Shown piece by piece: positions 35,495 to 44,669 of a stretch of DNA of 64,000 nucleotides; position 1 is the stretch's first letter; each line of letters opens with the position of its first letter. The DNA comes from Pseudovibrio sp. Tun.PSC04-5.I4 (GTDB taxonomy: Bacteria; Pseudomonadota; Alphaproteobacteria; Rhizobiales; Stappiaceae). The stretch lies in NCBI RefSeq assembly GCF_900104145.1, contig NZ_FNLB01000006.1, forward strand, positions 1,633,001-1,697,000. The letters are read 5' to 3'. Below the pieces are notes generated by a model. That model saw nothing but the letters and a program-made list of their open reading frames with translations, did not search any database and was not told where the DNA came from. Both the position numbers and the translations under genes were made by a program.

Positions 35495-36253
35495 TCAGTT
35501 TTGGGTGCTTTCGTCACCTGTTTTGAGTTTGTTTTTTCGCATGCTCTGTCCCTCGAGTTGGACGCGGTAAGCGTTGTGTATGAGGCGGTCGAGGATGGCA
35601 TCAGCGAAGGTGGGTTCGCCGATCACATCATGCCATGCGTCGGTGGGCAATTGGCTTGTGATCAGAATTGATCCAGCGTCGTATCGATCTTCAACGATTT
35701 CCATCATGTCACGTCGTTGGCTGGCGTTGAGACGCTCCGGCCCCCAGTCGTCCAAGATCAGCAGTTGGGTTTTGGTCAGCGCTTTAAACACCCGTGGGAA
35801 ACGCCCGTCCCCATGGGCCAGTTCGAGTTCATCAAAGAGGCGTGACATACGTTTATAGAGCACGGTAACGCCATCACGGCAGGCGGCTTGCGCCAAAGCG
35901 CAGGCCAGCCAGGTTTTGCCGACCCCGCAGGGGCCTGTAATCATCAGATTGCGTTTGTCTTTGATCCAGCGCCCAGTCAGTATCTGCTGGAACAGAGCTT
36001 TGTCGAGGCCACGCCGTGTTTTGTAATCAACGTCCTCAGGGGCAGCACCGACATGGCGCAATTTTGCTGCGCGCATGCGGCTCTCGAACCGCTTGGTCTC
36101 ACGGCTGGCTGTCTCGCGATCAATGAGTAGTCCCAGCCATTCAGCATGGGTAAGCCCGGCAGTGCCGTCTTGAGATTGCATCTCGGTGAAGGCTTCTGCC
36201 ATACCGTCGAGCCTAAGTGTTTTGAGCTGATCCAGCGTTGGGTGATCAAGCAT
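35495..36253 (-). CDS. istB: IS21-family helper ATPase IstB
   Basis: 252 residues. AAA+ DnaC-like ATPase that selects the target and activates IstA. Walker A GPCGVGKTW (about 107-115), Walker B LLILDDWGPE (about 168-177), N-terminal LDQLKTLRLDGMAEAF region typical of IstB. Starts 12 bp after the istA stop. Intact. Confidence 0.95.
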   Translation of the reverse strand: MLDHPTLDQLKTLRLDGMAEAFTEMQSQDGTAGLTHAEWLGLLIDRETASRETKRFESRMRAAKLRHVGAAPEDVDYKTRRGLDKALFQQILTGRWIKDKRNLMITGPCGVGKTWLACALAQAACRDGVTVLYKRMSRLFDELELAHGDGRFPRVFKALTKTQLLILDDWGPERLNASQRRDMMEIVEDRYDAGSILITSQLPTDAWHDVIGEPTFADAILDRLIHNAYRVQLEGQSMRKNKLKTGDESTQN

Positions 36254-36265
36254 ATCTGGTCCTTT

Positions 36266-37795
36266 TCAATGGAAGTAATCCGCGCCACGGATATTGGGAT
36301 GTGTGATTGCAGGCTCTTCCGTGGCACGGGTTCGAGGTTTGCGATCCAGACCATTTTTCAAAATGGAATGCAGCGATGTGTAGGAATGTGCGTTGATCTC
36401 AAGCGCGCGTTCGCAGGCGGCATCCAGACGACCCGAGCCGAAGGCTTTGGCTAGTTTGATCACGCCAAGGCAGCTGCGATATCCCTGCTCAGGGTGCTGC
36501 CGCTTGCGCATGATCACACCGACAAATACTTCGACATTTGCGCCGATCCGCGCGGCTTTTTGTCGGATACGCTCTGGTGTCCAGTCTTCACGGAACCGGT
36601 GGTGCGCGGGCATGTGATCACGGTGCGTGGAATGTTGGTGGTTGCCACAGGTTCTGGCGTGCGAAGCCACTCTTTGCCCTTTAAAATAGACCTCTACCGT
36701 ACGTGCGGTGATCCGTGCCCATAGCTTTTGTTTTAGCAATTGATGGGGTACCGAGTAATAGTGACGGCCAATATCAACATGGTAATCAAAACCTGCGCGG
36801 CACTGCTTCCATTCGGCATATACGTATGGTTCAATCGGCAACGGCTTCAGCGCTGACCGATCCAGGCGTTCGAACAAATCACGGCGGCTGGCACCTAGAT
36901 GACGACTGACCTTGCCGTTGAGCTGATCCAGAAGTGGGCGAATCGCAGCGTTCACCTCATCAAGGCCAAAGAACCGCTGATTGCGCAGCCGCGCCAAAAT
37001 CCAGCGCTCAGCTATCAGAACTGCGCCTTCCACCTTCGCCTTATCTTTGGGTTTACGCGGACGGGCTGGAACAATCGCCGTATCGTAATGGTTGGCCATA
37101 TCGCCATAGGTGCGGTTGATCGCCGGATCATAAAAACAGGCCTTGGTAACACCCGCCTTAAGATTGTCCGGTACCAGTTGTGCGGCCACGCCGCCGAAGA
37201 ACTCAAACGCCCTGACATTACTGGATATCCAATCAGGCAGGCTCTGCGTCCAACTGGCTTCAACATAAGTGTAACTGGAGGCCCCCAAGGTGGCGACAAA
37301 GATTTGTGCCGTGCGCACCTTGCCGGACTTTGGGCAAACCACATCCACGGTCTGACCCGCATAATCGAGAAACAGACGCTCGCCCGCAGGATGACACTGG
37401 CGCATCACCGGCGACAGCTTACCTGACCAACGGGTGTAAAGTTCACAGTACCGGCTATAGCCAAAGCCGTCAGGATGAACCGCCCGGTACTCTTCCCAAA
37501 GCAACAACAGCGTCACACCCTTGCGCCGCAACTCGGCATGAACATACACCCAGTCAGGGTGAGGAACGGCGAGGCGCACTTCGCTGGGAGAATGAGAGAA
37601 CAAACGGCGCTCAAGTTCCACATCAGACAGATCGGCAGGCAGCGGCCAACGCAGACCTTCCTGATCAGCGCGCCGGAAATACTCCGATATCGTTGCACGT
37701 CCAAGTGACAGACTCCGCGCCACCTGACGTCCTGAAAATCCATCCCCTCGAAGCCGCAAAGCTTCCCGTATCTTCCGCATTGGCAATCTCTTCAT
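36266..37795 (-). CDS. istA: IS21-family transposase IstA
   Basis: 509 residues. N-terminal helix-turn-helix (REALRLRGDGFSGRQVARSL...ATISEYFRRA), then a retroviral-type DDE integrase core: Asp in ERLFLDYAGQTVDV, Asp in AQLVPDNLKAGV and Glu in KDKAKVEGAV. C-terminal beta domain (YDYHVDIGRHYYSVPHQLL-like) follows. No internal stop, so the element is probably active. Confidence 0.95.
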   Translation of the reverse strand: MKRLPMRKIREALRLRGDGFSGRQVARSLSLGRATISEYFRRADQEGLRWPLPADLSDVELERRLFSHSPSEVRLAVPHPDWVYVHAELRRKGVTLLLLWEEYRAVHPDGFGYSRYCELYTRWSGKLSPVMRQCHPAGERLFLDYAGQTVDVVCPKSGKVRTAQIFVATLGASSYTYVEASWTQSLPDWISSNVRAFEFFGGVAAQLVPDNLKAGVTKACFYDPAINRTYGDMANHYDTAIVPARPRKPKDKAKVEGAVLIAERWILARLRNQRFFGLDEVNAAIRPLLDQLNGKVSRHLGASRRDLFERLDRSALKPLPIEPYVYAEWKQCRAGFDYHVDIGRHYYSVPHQLLKQKLWARITARTVEVYFKGQRVASHARTCGNHQHSTHRDHMPAHHRFREDWTPERIRQKAARIGANVEVFVGVIMRKRQHPEQGYRSCLGVIKLAKAFGSGRLDAACERALEINAHSYTSLHSILKNGLDRKPRTRATEEPAITHPNIRGADYFH

Positions 37796-37957
37796 AAAGG
37801 CTCTTTCCAGCTCAAAAAGAACGGAACAGTAGCCTGCTACAGATCGCCTCGCAGCTAGATAAACAGTTGCAAATTAGGGGGTGGCCGGATGTTCCGGAAT
37901 CGGTGGCCGGATGCTATCGGAATCGGTGGCCGGATGGCCCCGGAATACGCATCACAG

Positions 37958-38007
37958 ACGGCACATGCACAGGCAGAGTGACTATTAGCCCAAGGACCGA
38001 CGAGTAG
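37958..38007 (+). pseudogene. 3' remnant of the IS21-interrupted small secreted protein gene
   Basis: Continues the frame of 35002-35410 after the element: DGTCTGRVTISPRTDE, then TAG at 38005-38007. The DGTC-x-G motif matches the C-terminal Cys motif of the three intact paralogues. Confidence 0.85.
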
Positions 38008-38118
38008 ATACGGAAGAAGCCTCGTCATTCAAAACGAATTAGGCAGCTCTCTGCCTACGTATTCTCAGCGCATCGCCAAGGCGAAGGAAGAGGCTATCGG
38101 TTTGAAAAGGAAGTTTTA

Positions 38119-38604
38119 ATGCCCCTTTTAACACTTCGTCATTCAAGTCTGGCCATCGCGCTGACATTTGGACTATCACTGCCTGCTGACAGCCAACTTA
38201 TTCATGGCGACACCTTGCCAAACCCATTTGCAGACGCAAAACGCCTCTTTAGCACCAGAAAAATCACGATTCAAAACCTCACAGTACTCAATGACACAAC
38301 CAACATTTCGTTTTGCAAAGCACGTTATGGGAGCGAATATAATATTTTCCCAGCGCCCAATGGGCTCAAAGGGTATTTTGTAAGTGACAAAGGTCATCGC
38401 TTTTTTTTGTACACACGAAGTGAACTCAGAGGGGAAGGCATTTACGCAGAACATTCCCGCGTTCTCATAAATTTCCCAAATAAACCTGATGAAGAGGTTG
38501 AAGTCACCCAGTTTGTAGCGGGCTTCACAGATTCAAAAATATTCAGCGGCGTTTTTTCCGATGGAACCTGCTCTGGCAGATTTTCTGTTGTCGCTGCCAG
38601 ATAA
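38119..38604 (+). CDS. Small secreted protein, paralogue 2 of the cluster
   Basis: 161 residues with AAAAGGAAG just upstream. Signal peptide about 1-25 (SLAIALTFGLSLPADS). The mature protein shares with the interrupted first copy the segments SFCKARYGSEY, DKGHRFFLYTRSEL, GEGIYAEHSRVLINFP and VEVTQFVAGFTD, and ends SGVFSDGTCSGRFSVVAAR. The two Cys (ARYG motif and DGTC motif) are shared by all four copies and could form a disulfide. I recognise no known family; a periplasmic or surface role is inferred from the signal peptide. Confidence 0.75.
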   Translation: MPLLTLRHSSLAIALTFGLSLPADSQLIHGDTLPNPFADAKRLFSTRKITIQNLTVLNDTTNISFCKARYGSEYNIFPAPNGLKGYFVSDKGHRFFLYTRSELRGEGIYAEHSRVLINFPNKPDEEVEVTQFVAGFTDSKIFSGVFSDGTCSGRFSVVAAR

Positions 38605-38828
38605 AACGCTCTTTGAATATACTATAATCAGCTCAATCCAGCGAATTGGCTTTCAGACTTCACAGAGAATGCGACAAAAAACTAATCAGATTTAAAGCGG
38701 CAATAACCTGCAACACAATATTCACGCTAAACAAAATCGAGATGCAAACAGAAGAATTACGTTAAGGCAGGGCGATTACCTTTTCATAGGACATAAAGCC
38801 AAAACAAGAAACGAATGGTGGCACCCCA

Positions 38829-39284
38829 ATGAAAATTATCCTTTGTGCAGCAGTTAGCCTAGGTGCAATTGCATATGCTGGCAGCGCAGCGCTAGCGGAC
38901 GGTCACACTTTAGGCGCTGATAACAACTCAGTAACCTTCTCAGAAATATCTCTGGCGGATGGCAGCCCGGATGATGGCACCTGTGAAAAACGCTATGGAA
39001 CTGGTTACAAAACCGCAGACAGCCCAAACACAACAGCAGACAACCCAAAGAAAACGACTGAGGAGGGTCATGACATCGTGATCTCCTCCACTGGCGGCAC
39101 CATTGGTGATGGCATTCTCTCAATTGAAAATGAGTACGAAATCATTTTCCCCAGTGATGAGAAAAAAGAGGCGGTGGACGTAAAAATGTTCGCAACCGGC
39201 CTGATCGGCAGCGGCACAGCCTCTGGAGTATTCTCGGATGGCACTTGCCGCGGAGAAGTGACTATTCAGGCGGCAGGTTCATAG
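38829..39284 (+). CDS. Small secreted protein, paralogue 3 of the cluster
   Basis: 151 residues. Signal peptide MKIILCAAVSLGAIAYAGSA with cleavage near ALA-DG. Mature protein: VTFSEISLADGSPDDGTCEKRYGTGYK, read in two parts, then a Thr/Asn/Lys-rich loop, GHDIVISSTGGTIGDGI, a strand with EYEIIFPSDEKK, FATGLIGSGTASGVF and DGTCRGEVTIQAAGS. Closest to paralogue 4. Predicted mostly beta. No ribosome site of note. Unknown function. Confidence 0.75.
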   Translation: MKIILCAAVSLGAIAYAGSAALADGHTLGADNNSVTFSEISLADGSPDDGTCEKRYGTGYKTADSPNTTADNPKKTTEEGHDIVISSTGGTIGDGILSIENEYEIIFPSDEKKEAVDVKMFATGLIGSGTASGVFSDGTCRGEVTIQAAGS

Positions 39285-39443
39285 CGGCCTGATACAAATC
39301 GGAGTTTGTCAAAGGGTCGAAATCAACGGGTCTTTGGCAAGGCAATAGCCGCCAAACACAGCTTCACCGTAGACAAAGTTCCCAATAATTTAGGTTTGAG
39401 TCATCCGTGACTGACTTGATACCAAACTGGCAGTAATTTCCTC

Positions 39444-39899
39444 ATGAAAACAGCCCTCTGCACAATCATCCTCCTCATGGCCCTGGCCTACGCAACAACA
39501 TCTGCACACGCGATCGGCAAACGGCTCGGCCCCGGAGACAAAACGGTGACCTTCTCCAATCTTTCCATGGCGGACGGAAGTCCGGACGATGGCACATGCG
39601 AAAAACGCTATGGGACCGGCTTCAAAACACAAGATCACCCAGATTCAACAGCCGAGACTGTCAGACGTTTAACGGATAAAGGCCACGATATTTTGGTAAC
39701 CTCGAAAAATGGTAATGTAACTGGCGGAGTTTTCTTCATTGAAACAGAATACGTCATCATTTTCTCTGGTGAAGAAAACAAGGGTCCAATTGATGTAAAA
39801 ATGGCAGCAACAGGACTAATTGGCGCAAAAGAGGCCTCCGGTGTATTTTCTGATGAGACTTGCCGCGGTAACATCTTACTTCAGGCACCGAACTCATAA
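39444..39899 (+). CDS. Small secreted protein, paralogue 4 of the cluster
   Basis: 151 residues. Signal peptide MKTALCTIILLMALAYATTS-AHA. ADGSPDDGTCEKRYGTGFK is nearly identical to paralogue 3, as are ATGLIGAKEASGVF and the closing ETCRGNILLQAPNS. The loop between is diverged. The last gene of the cluster; a strong terminator follows 21 bp later. Each gene has its own gap of 110-225 bp upstream, so they may have separate promoters. Confidence 0.75.
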   Translation: MKTALCTIILLMALAYATTSAHAIGKRLGPGDKTVTFSNLSMADGSPDDGTCEKRYGTGFKTQDHPDSTAETVRRLTDKGHDILVTSKNGNVTGGVFFIETEYVIIFSGEENKGPIDVKMAATGLIGAKEASGVFSDETCRGNILLQAPNS

Positions 39900-39920
39900 A
39901 GCCCCCTCCAACGCACAATT

Positions 39921-39949
39921 AAAAAGACCCTAACCCCCCGGGTCTTTTT
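39921..39949 (+). terminator. Rho-independent terminator ending the small-secreted-protein cluster
   Basis: AAAAAGACCC / GGGTCTTTTT stem with a C-rich loop. The A and T arms make it usable from both sides, also for lpxB on the minus strand. Confidence 0.9.
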
Positions 39950-40036
39950 GCATCGTCAGTTAAAGTAACGCTTTAAGTTGCAAATGACTCATCGTTTTCA
40001 GCAGATTATCCGATTCAGGTGAATCATTTCATGAGC

Positions 40037-41233
40037 CTAAATTACGACACCAGCCGTCTCGAGAATAACCCGAGCCGCTTCCCCCGCCTGACTTTCACCC
40101 GCTGGCAAACGCATTCTCTCATCAATCTGTGAAAAGGCATTCAACTGGGCCCTGCGCTCTGGACTATCTTGTAGCAACGCCAAAACAGACGCGCTAAGAG
40201 CCTCAGGTGTCGCCTCATCCTCAAGGAACTCTGGAATGGAACTATCCCCCAACACCAGATTGGGCAGCACCATCGAATTTACTGAAACAAACTTGATAAT
40301 TTTGTTGATCTGATTCAAGCGGCGGAAGAACCAATCCAGCTTGTAGGCTACCGTCATCGGCACACCCGCAATTGCCAGCTCCAGCGTCACAGTTCCACTC
40401 GCAGCAAGTGCGGCATTGGCCGCTCGGAAGGCTGCAAATTTTTCTGCTTCGCCCGTAACGATACGCGGCTGAATAGCCCAGGACTTCACGCCATCCCGAA
40501 TACGCGCTTCCTGATGCGGCACCGCGGGAATAATGACGTCCACATCCGGGTCTTGCGCGCACACCAACTCAATTGTCTTCCCAAACGGCTCCAACAACCG
40601 GGTAACTTCGCTCCCACGCGACCCCGGAAGCACCACAAGCTGCTTTTTGCCAGCACCCAATTCAGCACGCTCACCGGCAGCAGGACGCAAATCAGAAAGT
40701 CGCTCAATCAGCGGATGCCCCACATAAGCACAGGGTGGACCTCCAAGGCGCTTGTGCATCTCAGGTTCAAACGGCAGAAGTGCCAGAACCTGATCCACAT
40801 AGAAGGTCATTTTTTTGGCACGCCCCGGACGCCACGCCCAAACAGAGGGACTGACATAATCCACGATAGGAATATGGGGGGCTTTCTTACGAACACGTTT
40901 GGCGACATTGTGCGTAAAATCAGGAGAGTCAATGATGAGCAGTAAATCAGGCTGCTCCGCAACCACCGCATCCACACTCTGATAAACCCGTTTAATGATG
41001 GTCGGAAGACGCTCAAGGACAGCAGTAACGCCCATAACCGCGATTTCTTGGAGCGGGAAAATCGAGTTCACACCCAGCTTCGCCATCCGCTCGCCGCCAA
41101 CACCACAAACCTGCAACCGGTCGCCAAGGAGCGCCCGTAAAGACTTGATGACCTCTGCGCCGAGCTGGTCCCCAGACTCTTCTCCAACCACAAAGAAGAG
41201 TTTGAACGGTTTTGTGTTCTCCAACTCTGCCAT
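40037..41233 (-). CDS. lpxB: Lipid-A-disaccharide synthase
   Basis: 398 residues, glycosyltransferase family 19. Joins UDP-diacylglucosamine and lipid X to give the lipid A disaccharide. Motifs: FFVVGEESGDQLGAEVIK, VCGVGGERMAKLG, IDSPDFTHNVAKRVRK, YVSPSVWAWRPGRAKKM, YVGHPLIERL, VLPGSRGSEVTRLL and AASGTVTLELAIAGVPMTVAYK. Last gene of the lpxD-fabZ-lpxA-lpxI-lpxB run; starts 3 bp after lpxI. Confidence 0.97.
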   Translation of the reverse strand: MAELENTKPFKLFFVVGEESGDQLGAEVIKSLRALLGDRLQVCGVGGERMAKLGVNSIFPLQEIAVMGVTAVLERLPTIIKRVYQSVDAVVAEQPDLLLIIDSPDFTHNVAKRVRKKAPHIPIVDYVSPSVWAWRPGRAKKMTFYVDQVLALLPFEPEMHKRLGGPPCAYVGHPLIERLSDLRPAAGERAELGAGKKQLVVLPGSRGSEVTRLLEPFGKTIELVCAQDPDVDVIIPAVPHQEARIRDGVKSWAIQPRIVTGEAEKFAAFRAANAALAASGTVTLELAIAGVPMTVAYKLDWFFRRLNQINKIIKFVSVNSMVLPNLVLGDSSIPEFLEDEATPEALSASVLALLQDSPERRAQLNAFSQIDERMRLPAGESQAGEAARVILETAGVVI

Positions 41234-41236
41234 ACC

Positions 41237-42106
41237 CTAGCCCTCGTCCGCGTCAAACACTTCTGTGCGCGTGCAGCCATAAAGAAACACGCCAAGATCA
41301 TTGCAAAGGCGCTCAACTTCTTCCCGATGAGCAATCAACACACGACCAGCTTCCACGCACACACCACTCAACTGCGCTTCTGCGGCTTTTTGAATGGTTT
41401 GTGGGCCGACAGTTGGCATATCAAGGCGAAGGTCTTGCTGCGGCTTAGAGCATTTCACAAGCACTCCAGCAGCACCTTTGGAGCGGACACGGCCATTGGC
41501 ACGCAGAGCAGTGATGCGCTCCAGCATTGCATCTGTACCTTCAGCACCTTCAACGGCAACAACACGGGCATTAACGGCAACAGCCCCCTGCCCAATATCC
41601 AGTCGCCCAACCGCATCAACAGCTATAATCGCCAGATCCATGTCATTCATAGCATTTTTGTCAGGCGCAGGTCCGGCCAAATGGCCCGGATTTGCAACCA
41701 GATCTGGAGCAACTTCATGAGCACCAACCAAGCAGAAACCCTCTCTTTTAAAAATTCCAGCAACCTTTGCCAGCAGATGATCATCCCCGCCAACAACAGC
41801 GGCAATAATACGGGGTAATCGCCACATCGTCCCAAAATCACCAAGGATGGAAGTAAAATCAGGGCGCTTTTGCACCGAACCAATCAACACAACATCCCGG
41901 ACATCCCTGGATTTCAGCGTAGTAAACAACTTACCGATCTGCCCCCAACCAAGTTCCACAGGGTCAAACGCAAAAAGGGAAGCATCTGCCTCCCCCTTAA
42001 TAGCGATGGTAACCACATCGCGGCCCTGTGCCATAGCTGAACGGATAACCAACTCTGGTAAATCGCCACCACCGGCGATCACAGCAATAGGAGCCTGTTT
42101 CCTCAT
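41237..42106 (-). CDS. lpxI: UDP-2,3-diacylglucosamine diphosphatase LpxI
   Basis: 289 residues. Cleaves UDP-2,3-diacylglucosamine to lipid X; LpxI is the form used instead of LpxH in alphaproteobacteria. N-terminal PIAVIAGGGDLPELVIRSA, VVLIGSVQKRPDF, GGDDHLLAKVAGIFKREGF, and the C-terminal domain with KCSKPQQDLRLDMPTVG and AGRVLIAHREEV are diagnostic. It sits between lpxA and lpxB. Confidence 0.95.
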   Translation of the reverse strand: MRKQAPIAVIAGGGDLPELVIRSAMAQGRDVVTIAIKGEADASLFAFDPVELGWGQIGKLFTTLKSRDVRDVVLIGSVQKRPDFTSILGDFGTMWRLPRIIAAVVGGDDHLLAKVAGIFKREGFCLVGAHEVAPDLVANPGHLAGPAPDKNAMNDMDLAIIAVDAVGRLDIGQGAVAVNARVVAVEGAEGTDAMLERITALRANGRVRSKGAAGVLVKCSKPQQDLRLDMPTVGPQTIQKAAEAQLSGVCVEAGRVLIAHREEVERLCNDLGVFLYGCTRTEVFDADEG

Positions 42107-42123
42107 GACTTCAAAACAGACCC

Positions 42124-42924
42124 TTATTCACCAGTTTTCCGCGGCGTGCAGAAGCGGCGATCTTCGCCATCCAGCATAAAGCTTGTCATGGTCTGAACAC
42201 CATTAAACTGCGCATATTGTTCTTGAGCGGCCTCGGCGCGAGAACGCAAGGTCCCCTCCTCACCATTAAACACGGCTTTATAAGCACCGCGTAACGCATG
42301 AATTTCATCACGAGGGAAATTACGGCGCTTAAGACCAATAAGGTTCAGACCAGCAAGGCGTGCGCGATCTCCCAAAACGGACCCGTATGGGATGACATCA
42401 AATTCAACACCAGTTAAACCGCCAATAATGGCGTGAGCCCCGACACGGCGCCACTGAATAACAGCAGAAAGGCCGCCAATAATGACGAAATCCTGAATTT
42501 CAACATGACCCGCTAACGTCGCATTATTGGCAAGAATGACATTATCGCCAACAAGACAATCATGCCCAACATGCGTACCCGCCATGAACAACCCATTATT
42601 GCCAACGCGGGTAACACCGCCGCCGCCAACTGTACCAGGATGCATGGTCGCGTGTTCGCGGATCTTGTTATCAACGCCAATTTCCAAAAGCGTATCTTCA
42701 CCGGCGTATTTTTGGTCCTGCGGCGCCTGCCCCAGACAGGCGAACGGGAAAATTTTGGTACGAGCACCTATAGATGTCCGGCCAGCAATCACCACATGGG
42801 AAACCAGCTCGACTTCATCGCCAAGAGTAACCTTGGGCCCCACCATGCAGAACGGACCGATCTTGACATTTTTTCCAAGTACGGCCCCATCCTCGATAAC
42901 TGCGGTAGGATGAATCTGTTGCAT
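42124..42924 (-). CDS. lpxA: UDP-N-acetylglucosamine acyltransferase
   Basis: 266 residues. First step of lipid A synthesis, adds the 3-hydroxyacyl chain. Left-handed beta-helix hexapeptides from IHPTAVIEDGAVLGKNVKIG, catalytic His in NGLFMAGTHVGHDC, and the helical C-terminus with GLKRRNFPRDEIHALRGAYK. I chose ATG 42924, which has GAGG at 8 nt, over the TTG at 42936 that overlaps fabZ. Confidence 0.97.
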   Translation of the reverse strand: MQQIHPTAVIEDGAVLGKNVKIGPFCMVGPKVTLGDEVELVSHVVIAGRTSIGARTKIFPFACLGQAPQDQKYAGEDTLLEIGVDNKIREHATMHPGTVGGGGVTRVGNNGLFMAGTHVGHDCLVGDNVILANNATLAGHVEIQDFVIIGGLSAVIQWRRVGAHAIIGGLTGVEFDVIPYGSVLGDRARLAGLNLIGLKRRNFPRDEIHALRGAYKAVFNGEEGTLRSRAEAAQEQYAQFNGVQTMTSFMLDGEDRRFCTPRKTGE

Positions 42925-42932
42925 CAATGACC

Positions 42933-43409
42933 TCAATTTGCAGCATCTGAATCGACAAGCATTGCGCTGATTTCAGCTTCAGCAACCTTCCGACCATCAA
43001 CCAGTGCAACGGCCTCAAACTTCCAGATCGTCGCACGATTTCGTATTTTCTTCACATGGAAGCGAACCTGATCACCAGGTACAACAGGCTTGCGGAACTT
43101 ACATTTATCAATGGTCATAAAGTAAACCAATGACGGCGCACCATTTTTATGGCGGGCATTGATACAAATCGCACCGGCAGTCTGAGCCATCGCTTCAATC
43201 AAAAGCACACCCGGCATAACAGGTTGACCAGGGAAGTGTCCCTGAAAATGTGGCTCATTGATTGTCACGTTCTTAACACCAACACCAGAATTATCACCGT
43301 CTATATCTACGATGCGGTCAATCATCAAAAACGGATAGCGGTGTGGCAGCAGCTCCATGACACGCATGATATCTGCACTTTCCAGTGTTTTTGCTTCTAC
43401 TTCATTCAT
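42933..43409 (-). CDS. fabZ: 3-hydroxyacyl-ACP dehydratase FabZ
   Basis: 158 residues. Removes water from 3-hydroxyacyl-ACP in fatty acid synthesis. Hot-dog fold with ELLPHRYPFLMIDRIVDID, catalytic His in PHFQGHFPGQPVMPGVLLIEA (read in two parts) with the Glu in the helix, and GDQVRFHVKKIRNRATIWKF. The stop is 8 nt before the lpxA ATG. Confidence 0.97.
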   Translation of the reverse strand: MNEVEAKTLESADIMRVMELLPHRYPFLMIDRIVDIDGDNSGVGVKNVTINEPHFQGHFPGQPVMPGVLLIEAMAQTAGAICINARHKNGAPSLVYFMTIDKCKFRKPVVPGDQVRFHVKKIRNRATIWKFEAVALVDGRKVAEAEISAMLVDSDAAN

Positions 43410-43528
43410 ATCTCTGCCTCAGTAAAATTGGGAAGGCCGGGCGCATAGTCTGCAATTTGCGAAGCACTACGACATTCGTTTCCGCCGGCCAATCTAACCA
43501 AAGTTAAGTATCGGGATATCTCCCGGAT

Positions 43529-44602
43529 TTAATTTTCTTTTTTCTCAAGGCCTTGTTTTGCAAGGCGCTTAAGCATGGTCACTTCTTTAAACCATTCGCG
43601 GATAGGCCGCGCAGGCACACCACCATACCGTCCGCCTGGAGCAAGGTCTTCATGCACTGCGCTTACGCCTGCAATTTGCGCGCCCATACCCACGCGTACG
43701 TGGCCGGAGACACCAGACTTCCCGCCCATAGCGACATAATCTTCAAGAACAGCGCTGCCAGCAATACCGACTTGTGAGACAAGAACACAGTGTTTACCGA
43801 TATTAACGTTATGGCCAATCTGAACCTGATTATCAATCTTTGTGCCGTCTCCCACGATCGTATCGCGGTTTGCACCCCGGTCGACGCAGGACCCAGATCC
43901 AATCTCCACATCATTGCCAATGACAACGCGGCCGAGCTGTGGCACTTTGATATGCCCGCCTGCCCCCATTGCAAAACCAAAACCATCCTGCCCCAAACTC
44001 ACATTAGGATGGATGATGACACGTTCACCAAGGATACTATGCTGTACGCTGGAGCCAGCGCCAATAGAGCAATTTTCACCCAACTGACATTTGGAGGCAA
44101 TAACTGCATTAGCCCCAATAACTGATCCAGCTCCGATCACAACATCGCGGCCAATGACGGCACCTGCATCAACAACCACACCTGCGCCAAGTCGCGCACT
44201 GGCATCCACATGCGCTTGAGCACTGATGCCGCTTTCCCCTGTTGCTGAGAGTGGTCGCATAGCGAAAGGATAAAGTTGAGCCAGAACCTGAGCCAGAGAG
44301 CGGTAGGGCTCTTTAGCCAACAGCGGCACGATCCCCGCAGGAATCTTATCCAGGTGCTTTTTGCTGACCAGACAGGCTGTTGCTTTTGTCCCGTCCAATT
44401 GGTCGAGGTACTTCGGGTTATCAATAAACACCAAGGCCCCCTCGAAACCATCGTCAAGAGGTGCAACACCGGAAATCAGAAGAGAGCTGTCACCGCGAAC
44501 AATCTCGGCCCCTGCCCACTCAGCAATTTGCTTTATTGTTACTTTCTGAGCATCAGGGAAGAAAGGCAGGTTACTATCAGATAGGCTGGTTGGTTTTGTC
44601 AT
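43529..44602 (-). CDS. lpxD: UDP-3-O-(3-hydroxymyristoyl)glucosamine N-acyltransferase
   Basis: 357 residues. Third lipid A step. N-terminal uridine-binding domain (VTIKQIAEWAGAEIVRGD, FIDNPKYLDQLDGTKATACL), beta-helix of hexapeptides, catalytic His in QIGHNVNIGKHCVLVSQVG, and GGKSGVSGHVRVGMGAQI. AGGA before ATG. Lies between bamA and fabZ, the usual order. Confidence 0.97.
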   Translation of the reverse strand: MTKPTSLSDSNLPFFPDAQKVTIKQIAEWAGAEIVRGDSSLLISGVAPLDDGFEGALVFIDNPKYLDQLDGTKATACLVSKKHLDKIPAGIVPLLAKEPYRSLAQVLAQLYPFAMRPLSATGESGISAQAHVDASARLGAGVVVDAGAVIGRDVVIGAGSVIGANAVIASKCQLGENCSIGAGSSVQHSILGERVIIHPNVSLGQDGFGFAMGAGGHIKVPQLGRVVIGNDVEIGSGSCVDRGANRDTIVGDGTKIDNQVQIGHNVNIGKHCVLVSQVGIAGSAVLEDYVAMGGKSGVSGHVRVGMGAQIAGVSAVHEDLAPGGRYGGVPARPIREWFKEVTMLKRLAKQGLEKKEN

Positions 44603-44669
44603 AGGGTCCTACAAAAAAAAACGGCCGCCGAGGGTATCGGCGACCGATTATAGTCAATTTTTGACAGGA

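Larger units (their letters stand above)
35411..37951. mobile_element. IS21-family insertion sequence, complete (2541 bp)
   Basis: The ends are perfect 12-bp inverted repeats TGCGTATTCCGG / CCGGAATACGCA with the TG...CA termini of the family, flanked by the 6-bp duplication TCACAG (35405-35410 and 37952-37957). It encodes IstA and IstB on the minus strand. Several GTGGCCGGATG copies lie at the right end (from about 37881, 37903 and 37926) and inverted copies at the left end, the multiple terminal transposase sites usual in IS21. Its coding region is more GC-rich than the neighbouring genes, in line with foreign origin. Confidence 0.95.

Noticed and set aside
37306..37797. A 163-codon open frame opposite istA
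   Set aside because: It lies entirely inside the conserved istA gene and has no domain or ribosome site; a shadow frame.
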